Shown one piece after another: positions 1 through 11,400 of a stretch of DNA of 64,000 bases. This DNA is from Meloidogyne chitwoodi (taxonomy: Eukaryota > Nematoda > Chromadorea > Rhabditida > Meloidogynidae): contig JACZZP010000016.1 of assembly GCA_015183035.1 (NCBI GenBank), forward strand, positions 124,001 through 188,000, read 5' to 3'. Both the position numbers and the translations under genes were made by a program. The notes under the pieces are model-generated. The model had not been told where the DNA came from. It saw nothing but the letters and a program-made list of their open reading frames with translations, and searched no databases. Each line of letters starts with the position of its first letter. Positions within the stretch are counted from its first letter, which is position 1.

Positions 1-198
1 GTTGTTCTTCACAATGTGTTGGTTTTACAATAAAAATAATTGTAAAAAATAAAAGAAAGTAAAAACAATGAAAAAATTCTTTGTTTTGAATCATTATTTA
101 ATTGAAAATATTAATAAAAATTGTGTAAATTATTTTTCATTAAAAAAATATTTTTTTTTTAATTTATTTATTTAGCCTTTTAATTTAGATTTAAAAAA

Positions 199-869
199 AT
201 GAAAAAAATTGCTAATTTAAATATTTTTATTATTTTATTATTTATAAGCTTTGTAATTTGTTATTGTAATATAATTAAAGAATTTAATTCAACAAAAATA
301 AATAATTTTAATTTAAAAAATTTAAAAAATGTTAAAGCTCCAATTTGTTCAAAACAAAATTGTTTAATCAAAAATTGTAAAAATATTATTGAAAAAAAGA
401 ATAATAAACGGTCGTGTTGTTGTAATTGTTGCAACTGTTGTTGCTGTAATTTTTAAAAAATTTTATTTTTTTTTAAATTTTTTAATTTTAGGTAGGCCTT
501 GTTGTTGTTGCTGTAGACCTTGTGGTTGTTCTTGCTGTTCTCCATGTTGTTGTGGAGGTAAATATTTTTTTAAATCAATTAATTTTGTTTATTTTTGTTT
601 ATTCTCTAAAATAATACCTTTAGACAATTTTTAAAAATTTTTTAAATTTAATTTTATTTTTTTAGAGTCTCATTACAAATGGTCTCCATGTTGTAAGTTT
701 TTTTCAAAACTTTTTTTATAAAATTAAAAAATTTTTTAGGCTGCCAACCCTGCTGTTGTGGATGTAAATTTAATTTTTTTTTTTAAATTATAATTTAAAT
801 TAAGGTGTTGGCTATGGTAGAAGAAAGATGAAATGTCGTCGAAATGTTAAAAAACTTAATAAATTTTAA
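199..869 (+). CDS. Secreted cysteine-rich mini-exon protein 1
   Basis: Five exons join in phase: 199-445, 492-557, 666-692, 740-763 and 805-869, giving 142 residues. Residues 1-22 form a signal peptide (hydrophobic IFIILLFISFVICYC). The middle is a basic, Asn-rich spacer. From about residue 74 the protein is packed with Cys runs such as CCCNCCNCCCC and CPCCC, and it ends in a basic tail (GYGRRK...). All four introns are phase 1, so every internal exon is a multiple of three and could be skipped or duplicated without frameshift. The function is unknown; Cys runs of this kind suggest a disulfide-rich or metal-binding secreted peptide, which is inference. It lies upstream of two similar genes. 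Confidence 0.72.
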
Positions 870-1686
870 ATTGATAGAAATTAAATTTTATAATTTTAAT
901 TATTTAATAAATATTTATTTTTTCTATTTTTTAAATTCCAAAATGATCGTTAATATTAATTTAAATTTAAAAAAAATATCAAAATTAAAAGAATAATTAG
1001 TCAAATAATTTTAATTTGAAATTATTTATTTTTAATTATTATTTTTTATTTAAAAAAATGTCAATTAATTAAAATTTAATTGTAATTAATTTATTAAAAA
1101 TTAATTATTTATTTATTTTTCTTTTTTTCTAAAAATTGCTAAATTTGTCTTGAGTATTCTTTTCTGAACAAACATTAATCGTCACAAAATAATAAAAATT
1201 ATTTTTTTAAATAAAAGTTTTTTTTTATTCCTTTTAAAGTATAAATGATCAACAATCAAAAGTAAATAAAAAAACAAATTTTATTTTTAAATAATTATTT
1301 TAATTTCCTGTTTTGTTAAAAAATAAAAAGAAAAAGACAAAAATGATTATTTCAATACAATAAAAGAAATTTTTTGAATGGTCATTAAGCATCTTTGGAC
1401 AATGTTTTTTTAGAAAACAATAAAATTATTTTTTATTTATTTTTCATTGCTTTATAAAATGAATTAATAAAAAATAAATATTAATTTAAATATGAGAGTT
1501 TTTAATTATTTTATTTATTTAATTAATTAATTAATTTTTATAAAATAATTAAATTTTAAATAAAGCTTTTATTAATTATATATTTGAAATTTTTGAAAAA
1601 ATAATAGTTAATTAAGAAAAATATTTTTTTTTATTATTAAAATTTAATTAAATATTTAATAATTTATTTTCTTAAAATATTTAAAA
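870..1686. other. Intergenic, AT-rich
   Basis: No coding signal was seen. Simple A/T tracts and a short TTAA run near 1520 are present. The last part should hold the promoter of the next cysteine-rich gene, but no motif stands out. Confidence 0.5.
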
Positions 1687-2514
1687 ATGTCTTTATTATT
1701 CAATTTCTTAATAATAACAGCTTTTTTATTTTTAAATAATTTAAATAATTCTGATGCTAATGGATGTTGTGGAGGGTAAATTTATACTTATTTTAATTAG
1801 TTAAAAATAATCAAATTTGTTAGATGTTGTCATTGTTGCAAATGCTGTTCTTGTTGGTAAAAAATTTTTTTTTAATAATTTAATTAATAATAAAATTTTC
1901 AAAGATTATTTTTATATATTTTAGTACTCCTTGTTGTAATCCACCCTTATTGTAATATTTTTATTTTAATTTTTAATTATTTTTTAAATTTTAGAATCAA
2001 ACTGCCACGGTAAATATTAATTAATTAATATTTTAAATTAAATTAATATTTTAAATTAAATTAATATTTTAAATTAAAAGAACGTGTCCATGTTGCTGCA
2101 AATGCTGGTAATTTATTTAAAAAATTTTCATTTTATTAATTTTTCTCAAAAAATTTTTCTCAAGTTGTCCATGTTGTTGTTGTATGTGTTTTTTATAAAA
2201 ATTATATTTTTTATTAAATTTAAAATTAAAATAAAAGGCGGTGGTGGCGGAGGACGTAAGCGACGAAGCATTAAAATATCAAATGGAAATTCTGTGCTTT
2301 TTCCAAGATTAAATTTTCCAATTTCTCCAATTAATAATGGAGAAGGTTATTTAATTAAATTTAATTTTTTTTTAAATTTTTAGATAAATTATGTAATTGT
2401 CCAATTAATGAAAATAAATGTAAAGGACATGATGACTATTCTTCACAAATAAAACTTTTTAATTATAGAAGTCGAAGAAGCCAAAATAATAATGAAAATA
2501 ATAAAAATAAATAA
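1687..2514 (+). CDS. Secreted cysteine-rich mini-exon protein 2 with RKRR site
   Basis: Eight exons join in phase: 1687-1775, 1824-1856, 1925-1951, 1995-2009, 2081-2107, 2165-2181, 2238-2345 and 2384-2514; the product is 148 residues. Residues 1-25 are a signal peptide (MSLLFNFLIITAFLFL). Five consecutive mini-exons of 15-33 bases encode Cys motifs (CCHCCKCCSC, CPCCCKC, CPCCC). The first five introns are phase 2 and the last two are phase 1. A glycine run followed by RKRRS then leads into a C-terminal region of about 75 residues with only three Cys. RKRR|S matches a furin-type processing site, so the C-terminus may be released. The gene is convergent with its paralogue at 3246-3986. Function unknown. 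Confidence 0.7.
2010..2080. repeat. Tandem repeat in an intron of cysteine-rich gene 2
   Basis: About three copies of an AT-only unit of roughly 20 bases (ATTAATATTTTAAATTAA) fill most of this 71-base intron. Confidence 0.7.
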
Positions 2515-2570
2515 TCATTTTATAAAAAATATAATACTAATTTTTAAATACGAATTTATTAAAAATCCAT

Positions 2571-2603
<33 letters not shown>

Positions 2604-3245
2604 TAAAATAAATAAATTTTAATATTTTTAATTTAGTTAAATTTTGAATTTTTGAGTTTAACTCTTTTTAAAAATTTTTTAAAAAATTATAAATAATTTA
2701 CAATTTTTTATTTTTTTATTCAAAAAGCTGTTGAGAGTTAAATTAAATTAGATTTATTTTAAATAAACAAGTAAAGCTCAACATGCTTCACATTCATTTA
2801 ATTTTATAAAATAATGCTTTAGCTTATAAAAAAAATATTTTGAGCATCTAAAGCAGAGATTTTATTTAAAATTATTTGGTTTTTGCTTGATTTTCTTTAA
2901 TAAATTTTATTTAATTTTGTTTATTATTGAAATATTATTACAAGGAAATTTATAATTTTTTTAAAAGATTATTTTGAAGGATAATAAAATAAAATTATTT
3001 TTTTTTAAAGAGTATATTCAGAGGTTGTGTTCAAAAATTTTTGAGAATATTTTTAATAATTGGCAATTAAATCTTTAATTTTTTCAAAGTTTAAATTCAA
3101 CATTTAACCATGATTTTTAAAGTTAATTTTTGAATTAAAAATTATTTAAATAATATTAAAAATAATTAAAATTTAATATTTATTATCTTTTTTATTATTT
3201 TTGAAAATAAACGATAAAATTAATTTTTTTTAAATACATAAATCA
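2515..3245. other. Convergent intergenic region
   Basis: This lies between the 3' ends of the two convergent cysteine-rich paralogues. It contains a TAAA microsatellite at about 2574-2595 and no supported gene. Confidence 0.5.
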
Positions 3246-3986
3246 CTAATTTTCACTTTTTGTATCATTTTTTAATTTATTGAGAGATTTAAGCATCTGA
3301 TGTGTGCAATTGGAATTTTTTCCAATTAATGTAGAACTTGTTAATTCTTTAGGCATTGGAGGGCACATACTGCATCCAAAACCATTTCTTTTATTTTCTA
3401 CAATTACACGAGGAATTGCAGCAGATTTTGAGTTTTCGCGTCTGTCAATGGCACTTATAAGTGAGCGTCTTTTACGTCCTCCGCCACCACCACCGCCAGA
3501 AAAAAAAATTTTTTTTTTAACAATTAAATTAAAAAAAACTTACAGCAACAACAACAACATGGTTTACAACCTAAATTTGAATAGAAATTAATTTTTTATA
3601 AAAAATAAATAAAAAATAATAAACTTACAACAGCAAGGAACTTGGCATATTTTATGTAAAGCAGGTGGAGGTTGAATAATAATTGGTGGTTGTGGGCAGC
3701 AACTAAAATAAAATTTTTATTTAAATTTTTTATTAAATAATAAAATTGTTACCAGCATTTACAACAGCAAGGACAGCAGCAACAACTAAAAAATTAAAAG
3801 TTTAGGGAATTGCAAAATTTAATTAATTATTAAATTAACTAAAAATAATATTTAAATATTTAATAAAAATATTTAAAGTCATTTAAATTAAAAAAAAAAT
3901 TACCAGTTTGCTTCTACACTCATTTTCTGTAGACCAATATTAATAAATATTGTGATTAGAACTGCTAACAAAATTTTTATTAACAT
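3246..3986 (-). CDS. Secreted cysteine-rich mini-exon protein 3, paralogue of gene 2
   Basis: Reading leftwards, exons are 3986-3904, 3785-3753, 3702-3629, 3570-3544 and 3496-3246, giving 155 residues. Residues 1-23 form a signal peptide (MLIKILLAVLITIFINIG). Cys blocks (CCCCPCCCKC, CPCC, CKPCCCCC) lead into a Gly run and RKRRS, the same arrangement as in the gene at 1687-2514. The C-terminal region of about 80 residues has only a few Cys (CSMCPP). The last intron (3543-3497) starts GTAAG but has no AG before the conserved junction: it ends TTTTCTG, where gene 2 has AAAAG. The gene is therefore either mis-spliced, uses a non-canonical acceptor, or carries a sequence error there. Confidence 0.62.
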
Positions 3987-5477
3987 TTTTAATTTCTTAA
4001 TAATTTTAAAATTTAAATTTTATAGAAAGAAAATATTAAAATAATATTTATTTTTAATTATTTTATTATAAAGGCTTTTTAAAGAGTTATTATTTAAGAA
4101 AAGATCAAAATTAGCATAATTAAATGTTTTAATAATTTAAATTATTTTTCACTTTTATAAAGAATGTTTTTGTCTATTTAAGCAAAAAAAAATTAAAAGT
4201 TTGTCTGATACTCTCCAAATAATATTTTCATTATTAAAGGAAATAAAAAATAATTTTTATGTTTGCTTTAAATCGCGCAATAACACAAAGAAAAATTAAT
4301 AAAACATTAAATATTAAAATAAACAAAAAACAACTTTAATAAATAAATATAAAGAAGATACTCAGAAATATTAAAAAAAATTCTTAATAAAATTATAACC
4401 AAAAATAGAAAAGTTTCTAGTTTATTATATTCTTTGTTTTTTTATTTTTTATTCAATTTTAAATAAATAAATAATATTTTTGGATAATGACGTAATAATT
4501 AAATAATAATATTTGATTAAAAAACAAAATTTTTTCAAAAAATCATATCTCTCAAAGCCTCCTTTGTTAGAAGGTCTATCTTAGCTCATTCGATTCAGTT
4601 TTTCAAGCTCTACAAATGATACAAAATTCAGCGAATATGACTCGGAGAAAATTTTAAATTTTTTTATCAACTTTAAAATATTCCTTCACCCCCAAATTTT
4701 CTTTCAAAAATTTTTTTCTCAAAAACTAGTTTATGTTCAAAGGTCTATCATAGCTCATTTGAATCAGTGTATCGAGCTCTTTCAAATGATACAATAAAAT
4801 TTCAGGATCTTCCTTTAGAAATATTTTTACATAAATTCAAATTATTCCTTCCACCAAATTTTCTAAGCTAAAAAAATTTTTCTCAAAAACTAGTCTGTGA
4901 ATTTTTAAATTTTATAAAAAATTAAGTTCCAACCAATATCACAACCAATGTTTGGATTGCTTAACAGAATTTGAACAAAAACAATAATGTTTTGAATTTG
5001 TTTTTATGTTTAAAGGATGTTTTAAAATCTTGGCTTTAAAACATGTTATGTTTAGCATGTTTTTACCTATGTACAAAAGATCGACTGATCAAAATGCCAA
5101 CTCGTCAAAAATTAAAAATTGATAGGAGTAATCAATAGGAAATTTTGAGGGGTCGTCGATTTTCAAAAATTTCTCTGTGACTCTTGCACTAGGTATAACT
5201 CTCATAAATCCTTCAATATCTATTTAGTATTTACGTGGCATTATTTGCCATTTTTACTTTTTTCTCTATTCTTTCCCCTTTATAGCGAAAAAATTATATA
5301 TTGCGAAATAATTTATATTTTAAATTGGCAATATATTCACTACATCCTTTATTAAATTCTCCATTTTACTTCAATGTAATAAACTTTTTTTTAAATTTAT
5401 TAAAAAGAATTTTATTTATATTTTTCTAAATTATAAGTAGGTATTTAGATAAAAATTTTTTTAAAATTTTATATTAA
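3987..5477. other. Intergenic with dispersed repeat at 4530-4900
   Basis: This is a divergent region between the third cysteine-rich gene and the first PAP-like gene. At about 4530-4900 it holds two related copies of a dispersed motif (TTAGCTCATTCGATTCAG / TAGCTCATTTGAATCAG with GAGCTCTTTCAAATGATAC). The same family recurs at 19745-19960, 43240-44070 and 51650-51720. No coding exon was supported. Confidence 0.55.
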
Positions 5478-8400
5478 ATGATACGAATTTCTATTATAAT
5501 CGTCTTTATATTATGTATTTTAGCAGCTAAAATATACACTAAAACTTGTAAGTTTTTTACTTTTATATTTTTATTGGGCAGTAAAAAACTTTTTTCTATA
5601 AAATTGATGGTTACTGGAAAATAAAACAAAAAAAAATTTCAGATGGAGCATATCTTTATTCTAGGGTCATTAGGATACGGCGATCAGACTTTTATGAATA
5701 CTTCTCACATGTTTTTTTTGATTCCAATACCATTTGGAATTGGAACTAAAGTATTTGTTTGGACCATAAAAGTTTTATTTTTTCAGCTTCGAATAATGAA
5801 GATTCAGACGAGAATTATGTTAAACTGTTTTTTGATGATACTTTGGATGAAGATGAATGGAATAGCCTTTATTGGTCTATAACTAATTTTCTTATTTTTA
5901 AAAAATTAGATATTATTCATGAAAAATTAAGCGATGTATTTGATGGAATTGAATATGATAAAGAGAAAATTAATAAATTAATTGATGAAGAAGAGTATTT
6001 AAGTAATATTAGTAAATTTGGTAAGAATTACCAAAATGAGACTGTTGAAAAATTATTGTTCCATACATATGAACAATTAATTAAAGATGAATATTTAAAA
6101 TCTGATAAACAGGAACCTAATACTAATATTAATGAAAATAATATTAAAATTGAAGAAAAAAACGAAATAGCAAAATTGCATTTAAGTGAACTCAAGAATC
6201 TTTTAATTGACGAGTTGAATGTTCCAGAGGTAACATTTTTTTCTAATTTTATTTTTTTAAAGTCTAATTTATTCCTGAACAATGTTTTAGGTGTAACCTT
6301 ATTTTAAAATTATTTATTTTAATTTTAAATAAATCTAATAATATTAACATTTTAGAAAAACAAAAAAGGGGCTGGCACTAGTAGTGGAACAGATATTACA
6401 ACAAATACCTCTGTAAAATCAAAATTAAGAAATGAACTTGAAAATATGGAAAATAATGAAAAAATTGCTGCTACAAAATTAAAAATGCGAAAAATATTAG
6501 GTGATTTAATGTTAGAAGAATTGGAAATAGATGATCCATTTTTGTTTAAAATTGGTTAGTTAAATAATTAATTAATTATTAATTTGAATTTTATTTAAAA
6601 TATTTCTTAATTTAAAATTTAGGCAAATTTAGGGTAAATTTTGTTTAATTTTCCTCAAATTTTATTTGCAACTTTTTATAATTTTAATTATTTTTGAAGG
6701 CTTAAATTTAACACAAAAATAACACATTTTTTTAAATAAAAATAAAAATATTTTTTAGATATTCATTCAATGCAAGATTATTTAAATCTTTACAAACGTG
6801 CTTTGTCATATCGTCTAGGAGATAAAGAAAGTCAAAAAGCTGAATTCCATCTTTATATAAGCTTTATTTATACTGATATTTACAACAAATATAAAGATAA
6901 CGAAAATAATTTTAAATTGGAAATACAAAAAATATTTAAAAATTCTTTTTGTAATGATAACAATGATAAAGGAAGGATAAATGGAGAATCTATTAATAAA
7001 TTAATTTCGAATTGGAAAAGTGTTTTATCTATTAATAGTGATAAAAGTAGTAGAGAACTATTTAGTTCATATCATGCAAAGTTGGTGTTATTTTTTTATA
7101 AAAAATAATTTAATAGTATCCGTTACAACCAGTGATGGAACAGTTTTAGTTCCGGAACTGGAACCACGGAATTACCAAATTTCTGGAACTGGAACTATGT
7201 AACTTGTTGATTTCTGGAACTAGTTCCTAAGGAAAAATAGTTAAAATAGTTCCGGAACTGTAACTGCAAAAATTCAAAAACTAGTTCTGGATCTAGAACT
7301 AGTTCCAGAGTGGAAATTTCTGCTTACAACGAGCACATATTTTCTTTGCTTCGAAAAATTATTTAAGAGATTAGCTTTTTAACTTGATAGATTTTGCCTC
7401 AGGGAAATAATGTTTGATTAATTAACTTAGTTTTTCAATTTTTATAACAGGCTATTCAAAAAAATCGCAAATGAATATTCAAACATTTATAAAGAATTAT
7501 TTTATTTTTTGCGAAAAACTCCTGGAGCAAAATCACGTCTTAGGCAACTTTTATTTGGAATAGAAATTGATGTTAAAAGTAAAGAATATCCATTTATAAC
7601 ACTTGCAAATTATTCACAAGAATATACTACATTATATCCATTAGTATATGTTGGTTAGTTCATTTTTTAAAGTATTTTTCAAAATTAATGCTTTTTTCAG
7701 AGCTTGATCAAAACGAGATATTAGAAAGATTAGCCAATCTTTATATTGAAGGATTAAATATTATAAATGAAAATTCTTCTTTAGAAATACAAATATTTTA
7801 TACTACTTCTCTTCTTGCTGAAATACATTGGATAGAAGATTCTGACAAATATTTAAGGGAAAAACATAAAAATGAATTGGATAATTTTAATGGTAATAAG
7901 TGGAATAATGCGAAAAAAAATATTTTGGGAATAGCAGACTCGTTAAAAAATAATAGTTTGGAATATTGTATTATAGTTGGTAATGATAGATTGAATTATT
8001 TATATTATAAAAGTTTGGTGTTATTTGATGAAGAGCAGCAGATTAAAATTATAATTGAAGAGAAGGAAAAAGGGGAACTTGGAAAGGTAGAAGAAAAATA
8101 AAATTTAATTTATAAATTAATAAAATTTTCAATTTAGAATAATGAATTAACAAATATTTATCAACAAATTGAAAGTATACGAGAGGATCATCAAAAAATA
8201 TTTAAAGAACTTTTAGAAGAAAATAAATTCAAAAAACAAATTGAAGGTAGTAAAATTAAATAATTTAAAATAAAAATTTAATTTTTTTAACAGAAATTCA
8301 AAAAAATAAAGAAGTAAATCAATTAACGTATGATTTATTAATTCCCCCTATTACTAATAATGATCAAGTAAATATTTTTTAAATAAAATAATTTTTATGT

Positions 8401-11400
8401 ATAATTGTGTTTAAGGTGGAAGTGATTCAATGCCCTGATGAAGATCAAGTAAAAATGTTTAAAGGTAATTTTGTAATTTTAATTAATTTAATTATTGGCT
8501 TAAACACTCTCTAAGTTGGATCATCCCAATTTGAGAGGATCAGAAAAAAAAAAATTCTATGACTACAAAAAATTCAGAAAATTTTTGTTCTCCTTTATAT
8601 TTAATATGAAATAATATTATAGTTTGCGAACAAAAATTTCCGACTTTTTGGTCGCATAAGTGAAAAACACCCCCTTAATATAATTAATTTTTAAGAAACA
8701 ACGGAAACTCTACAAATAAAAGAAATTTTGACAAAAAATGAAGTCAATAAAGCTGATTTGAATAAAATAAAAATAAATTCACTTATTTGGCATTATGATT
8801 TCCATACTCGTGAAATTATAAATAATATTAAAGAATTTAACGAGAAAAATGATTTAGTAAAAGAAAAAATAAATATTCTTAAAATTAAGGATTCAAAACA
8901 AAAGCTTTGTCTTTTCTATTTTTTTGCTGATCTTAAGCTAAAAAATATTATAAAAAGTGATGTTCAATTGTCCAATCACTTTAAGGTGTGTTTTTTTTAA
9001 ATTTTACTTTTTAATAAAATTCAACAAACAGTTTTACGATGTTGGCCCTTCTATGGAAAGCACAAACTCATGTAAAAATGAACCTAATCATGTGACTTCA
9101 ATACTTTTAGTTATTTATAAAATTAATCAAATTGTGTATAATTACTTTGATCATTTAATTAAAAATTTTATTAATATTCAACATTTATTTTGTAAAATGA
9201 GAATGATTAGTGAACATTTCAATAAACCTCCCAAAATAATTGAAAAAGATAATTTATTTAAAATAATGGGCGCTGAATTGTTAATTGAATTGGAATTAAA
9301 ATATCCTAAAATTTTAAAAATTAGTAATTTTTTTTATTAAAAATTAATTTTTTTAATAATAATATAAAACTTGCGGATAAAAGTTGCGGACTTTATGCGC
9401 ATAATGTAAATTCGAATAATTTTTTTTATTTTTTAAAATTCTTTAAAATATTTAAATTAAGCTTAAAATTATTTAATATTTTTTTAAAAATTAGATTTAT
9501 TGCAAAGTGATGTTGGTATTTATTATTACAAAAAATATTTAGAAAATCCTCTCGATTCTCCAATTTCTAAGGAAATAATAAATAAATTAAATTTTAAATT
9601 TTTATTAGAAGAAATGCATTATAACTTTTATATAATTAGTAAAAAATTTAAAGGAAAAAATAATTATTTATTTAAAATATTTTATGATAAATTACACTTG
9701 GCAATTGATCAAGTTTATAAACAAAAAGTAATTTATTCAGAAGAGAATTTATGTTTTATGTCAAAGTTTTTAATAATTCTTGAAAAATGTTTTGATGTGA
9801 GAGAATTTCAATGTTTTTAAAATTTTTTTTATAATTTTTAAGATAGGAGAAAGAGATGTGAATCGATCAGCTTTAATAATTAATATATGGAAAGGAACGG
9901 TCTGTCAAAGAGATATTACAAAAAATAATTTTTATGAAGAGGATAAAACAAAAAAAATCTTATCGAAAAATCATTTTAAATATCTTCAATATTATTCTGT
10001 TGAACTATTAGAATTTTGTACAGAACCTGGAATGCTCTCAAAACTTAATTTACTTGATAATAGCGTGACTTTACAAGAATATTATGATGTTGACAGTAAG
10101 TTATATATTTTAAAAATTATATAATCAAAACTTTTGTGATTTTCTAGTTTATTTAATCCAGAATTAATACATTTGAGTTCCAGATAGAAGTTTTTGTCTC
10201 AAAATTAAATTTAATTTTCTGTGGAAACAAAAATTCAAAATTATATCAATCTGATAATTTTTTTGTCACATAAATTTTGGAAATTCTCCACTATATAACC
10301 AGAGTTTGAGACCTATTATTTTTTTATTTCGATCTTTAGTTGTAATTATTAAAATTTTTGCAATTTAAATCTCGTTTTAACTGGCATTGTTTAAAATAAA
10401 TAAATAAATATTTAGTATCCTCTGATGAACAACGAGAACGTTTACGTAAACATTTTCTTGGTGCATTGTCTAATGATGATAAAACTAAAATTATTGTCAA
10501 TCAAACTGCTCTACAAATAATATCTTATATTCGTTGGATTGAAAATACAGTTTATTAAAAATATAAATATTTTTAAATTTATTTTTTTAGATTGTTTCAA
10601 TTATGAAAGACAAAAAAATTAAAAAACGAAAAATTTTAAGTGATAAAGAAATCAAATGGTTCCAGCTTAATGAGGTATTTGAATGTAAATCTATTTATGA
10701 TCAAATTTTTAATATGAATATTGAGCAAATAAAAGATAAACAAGAAATATTGACTGAGAAACAATTTAAAATTTTTAAAAATTTAATTAATTACAAAGTT
10801 GAAAATTTGGAAGTTTTTTTTAAATTTAAAGAAGAATATAAAAATATAAAGTCAAAAGACGAGGAAAATAAATTTTTTAAATGGCTTCAATCACTTGTTG
10901 CCAATGAATTATTTGAGGAATTAAATATAAAAAAAATCCCAAGTGAACAATATAAAATTAAAGAAAATTTTATTAATGAAATAACTAAAGGTTTTTATTA
11001 AAAAAATATTAAAAAACAAAATTTATTTAAAAATAAGAATTTCTAAATTTTATTTTAATTTCTAATTTGTTTACCCGTCTGTTAAGACAAAATTAAAAAA
11101 AACATAAATTTTTGTAAGATTTTCTAAATTTGGATAATTTAATAAATTTTAATTTTTAAATAAATCTTATTTTAAGAATTATTTTTTAAAGTTTAGTTCA
11201 TATTTTTATATAAATTAAAAAAAAAGTTATAATAGAATAACCAAATTAGGGTAGTCAAGCTAGATAAAGTCAGAGAGCGCAGAGTAAGTTAACTTTCTCT
11301 TCTGTATTGCAAAGGGGAAATAAGCTTGAGTGATTACCGCGGCTGCTCCATTTAAGCACTGGATATTTTTACTTTTTTTTTATTTCTTCAGAACTTAAAA

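Noticed and set aside
3304..3591. Plus-strand open frame opposite the third cysteine-rich gene
   Set aside because: Antisense shadow of the minus-strand last exons; the poly-Pro run is the complement of the poly-Gly.
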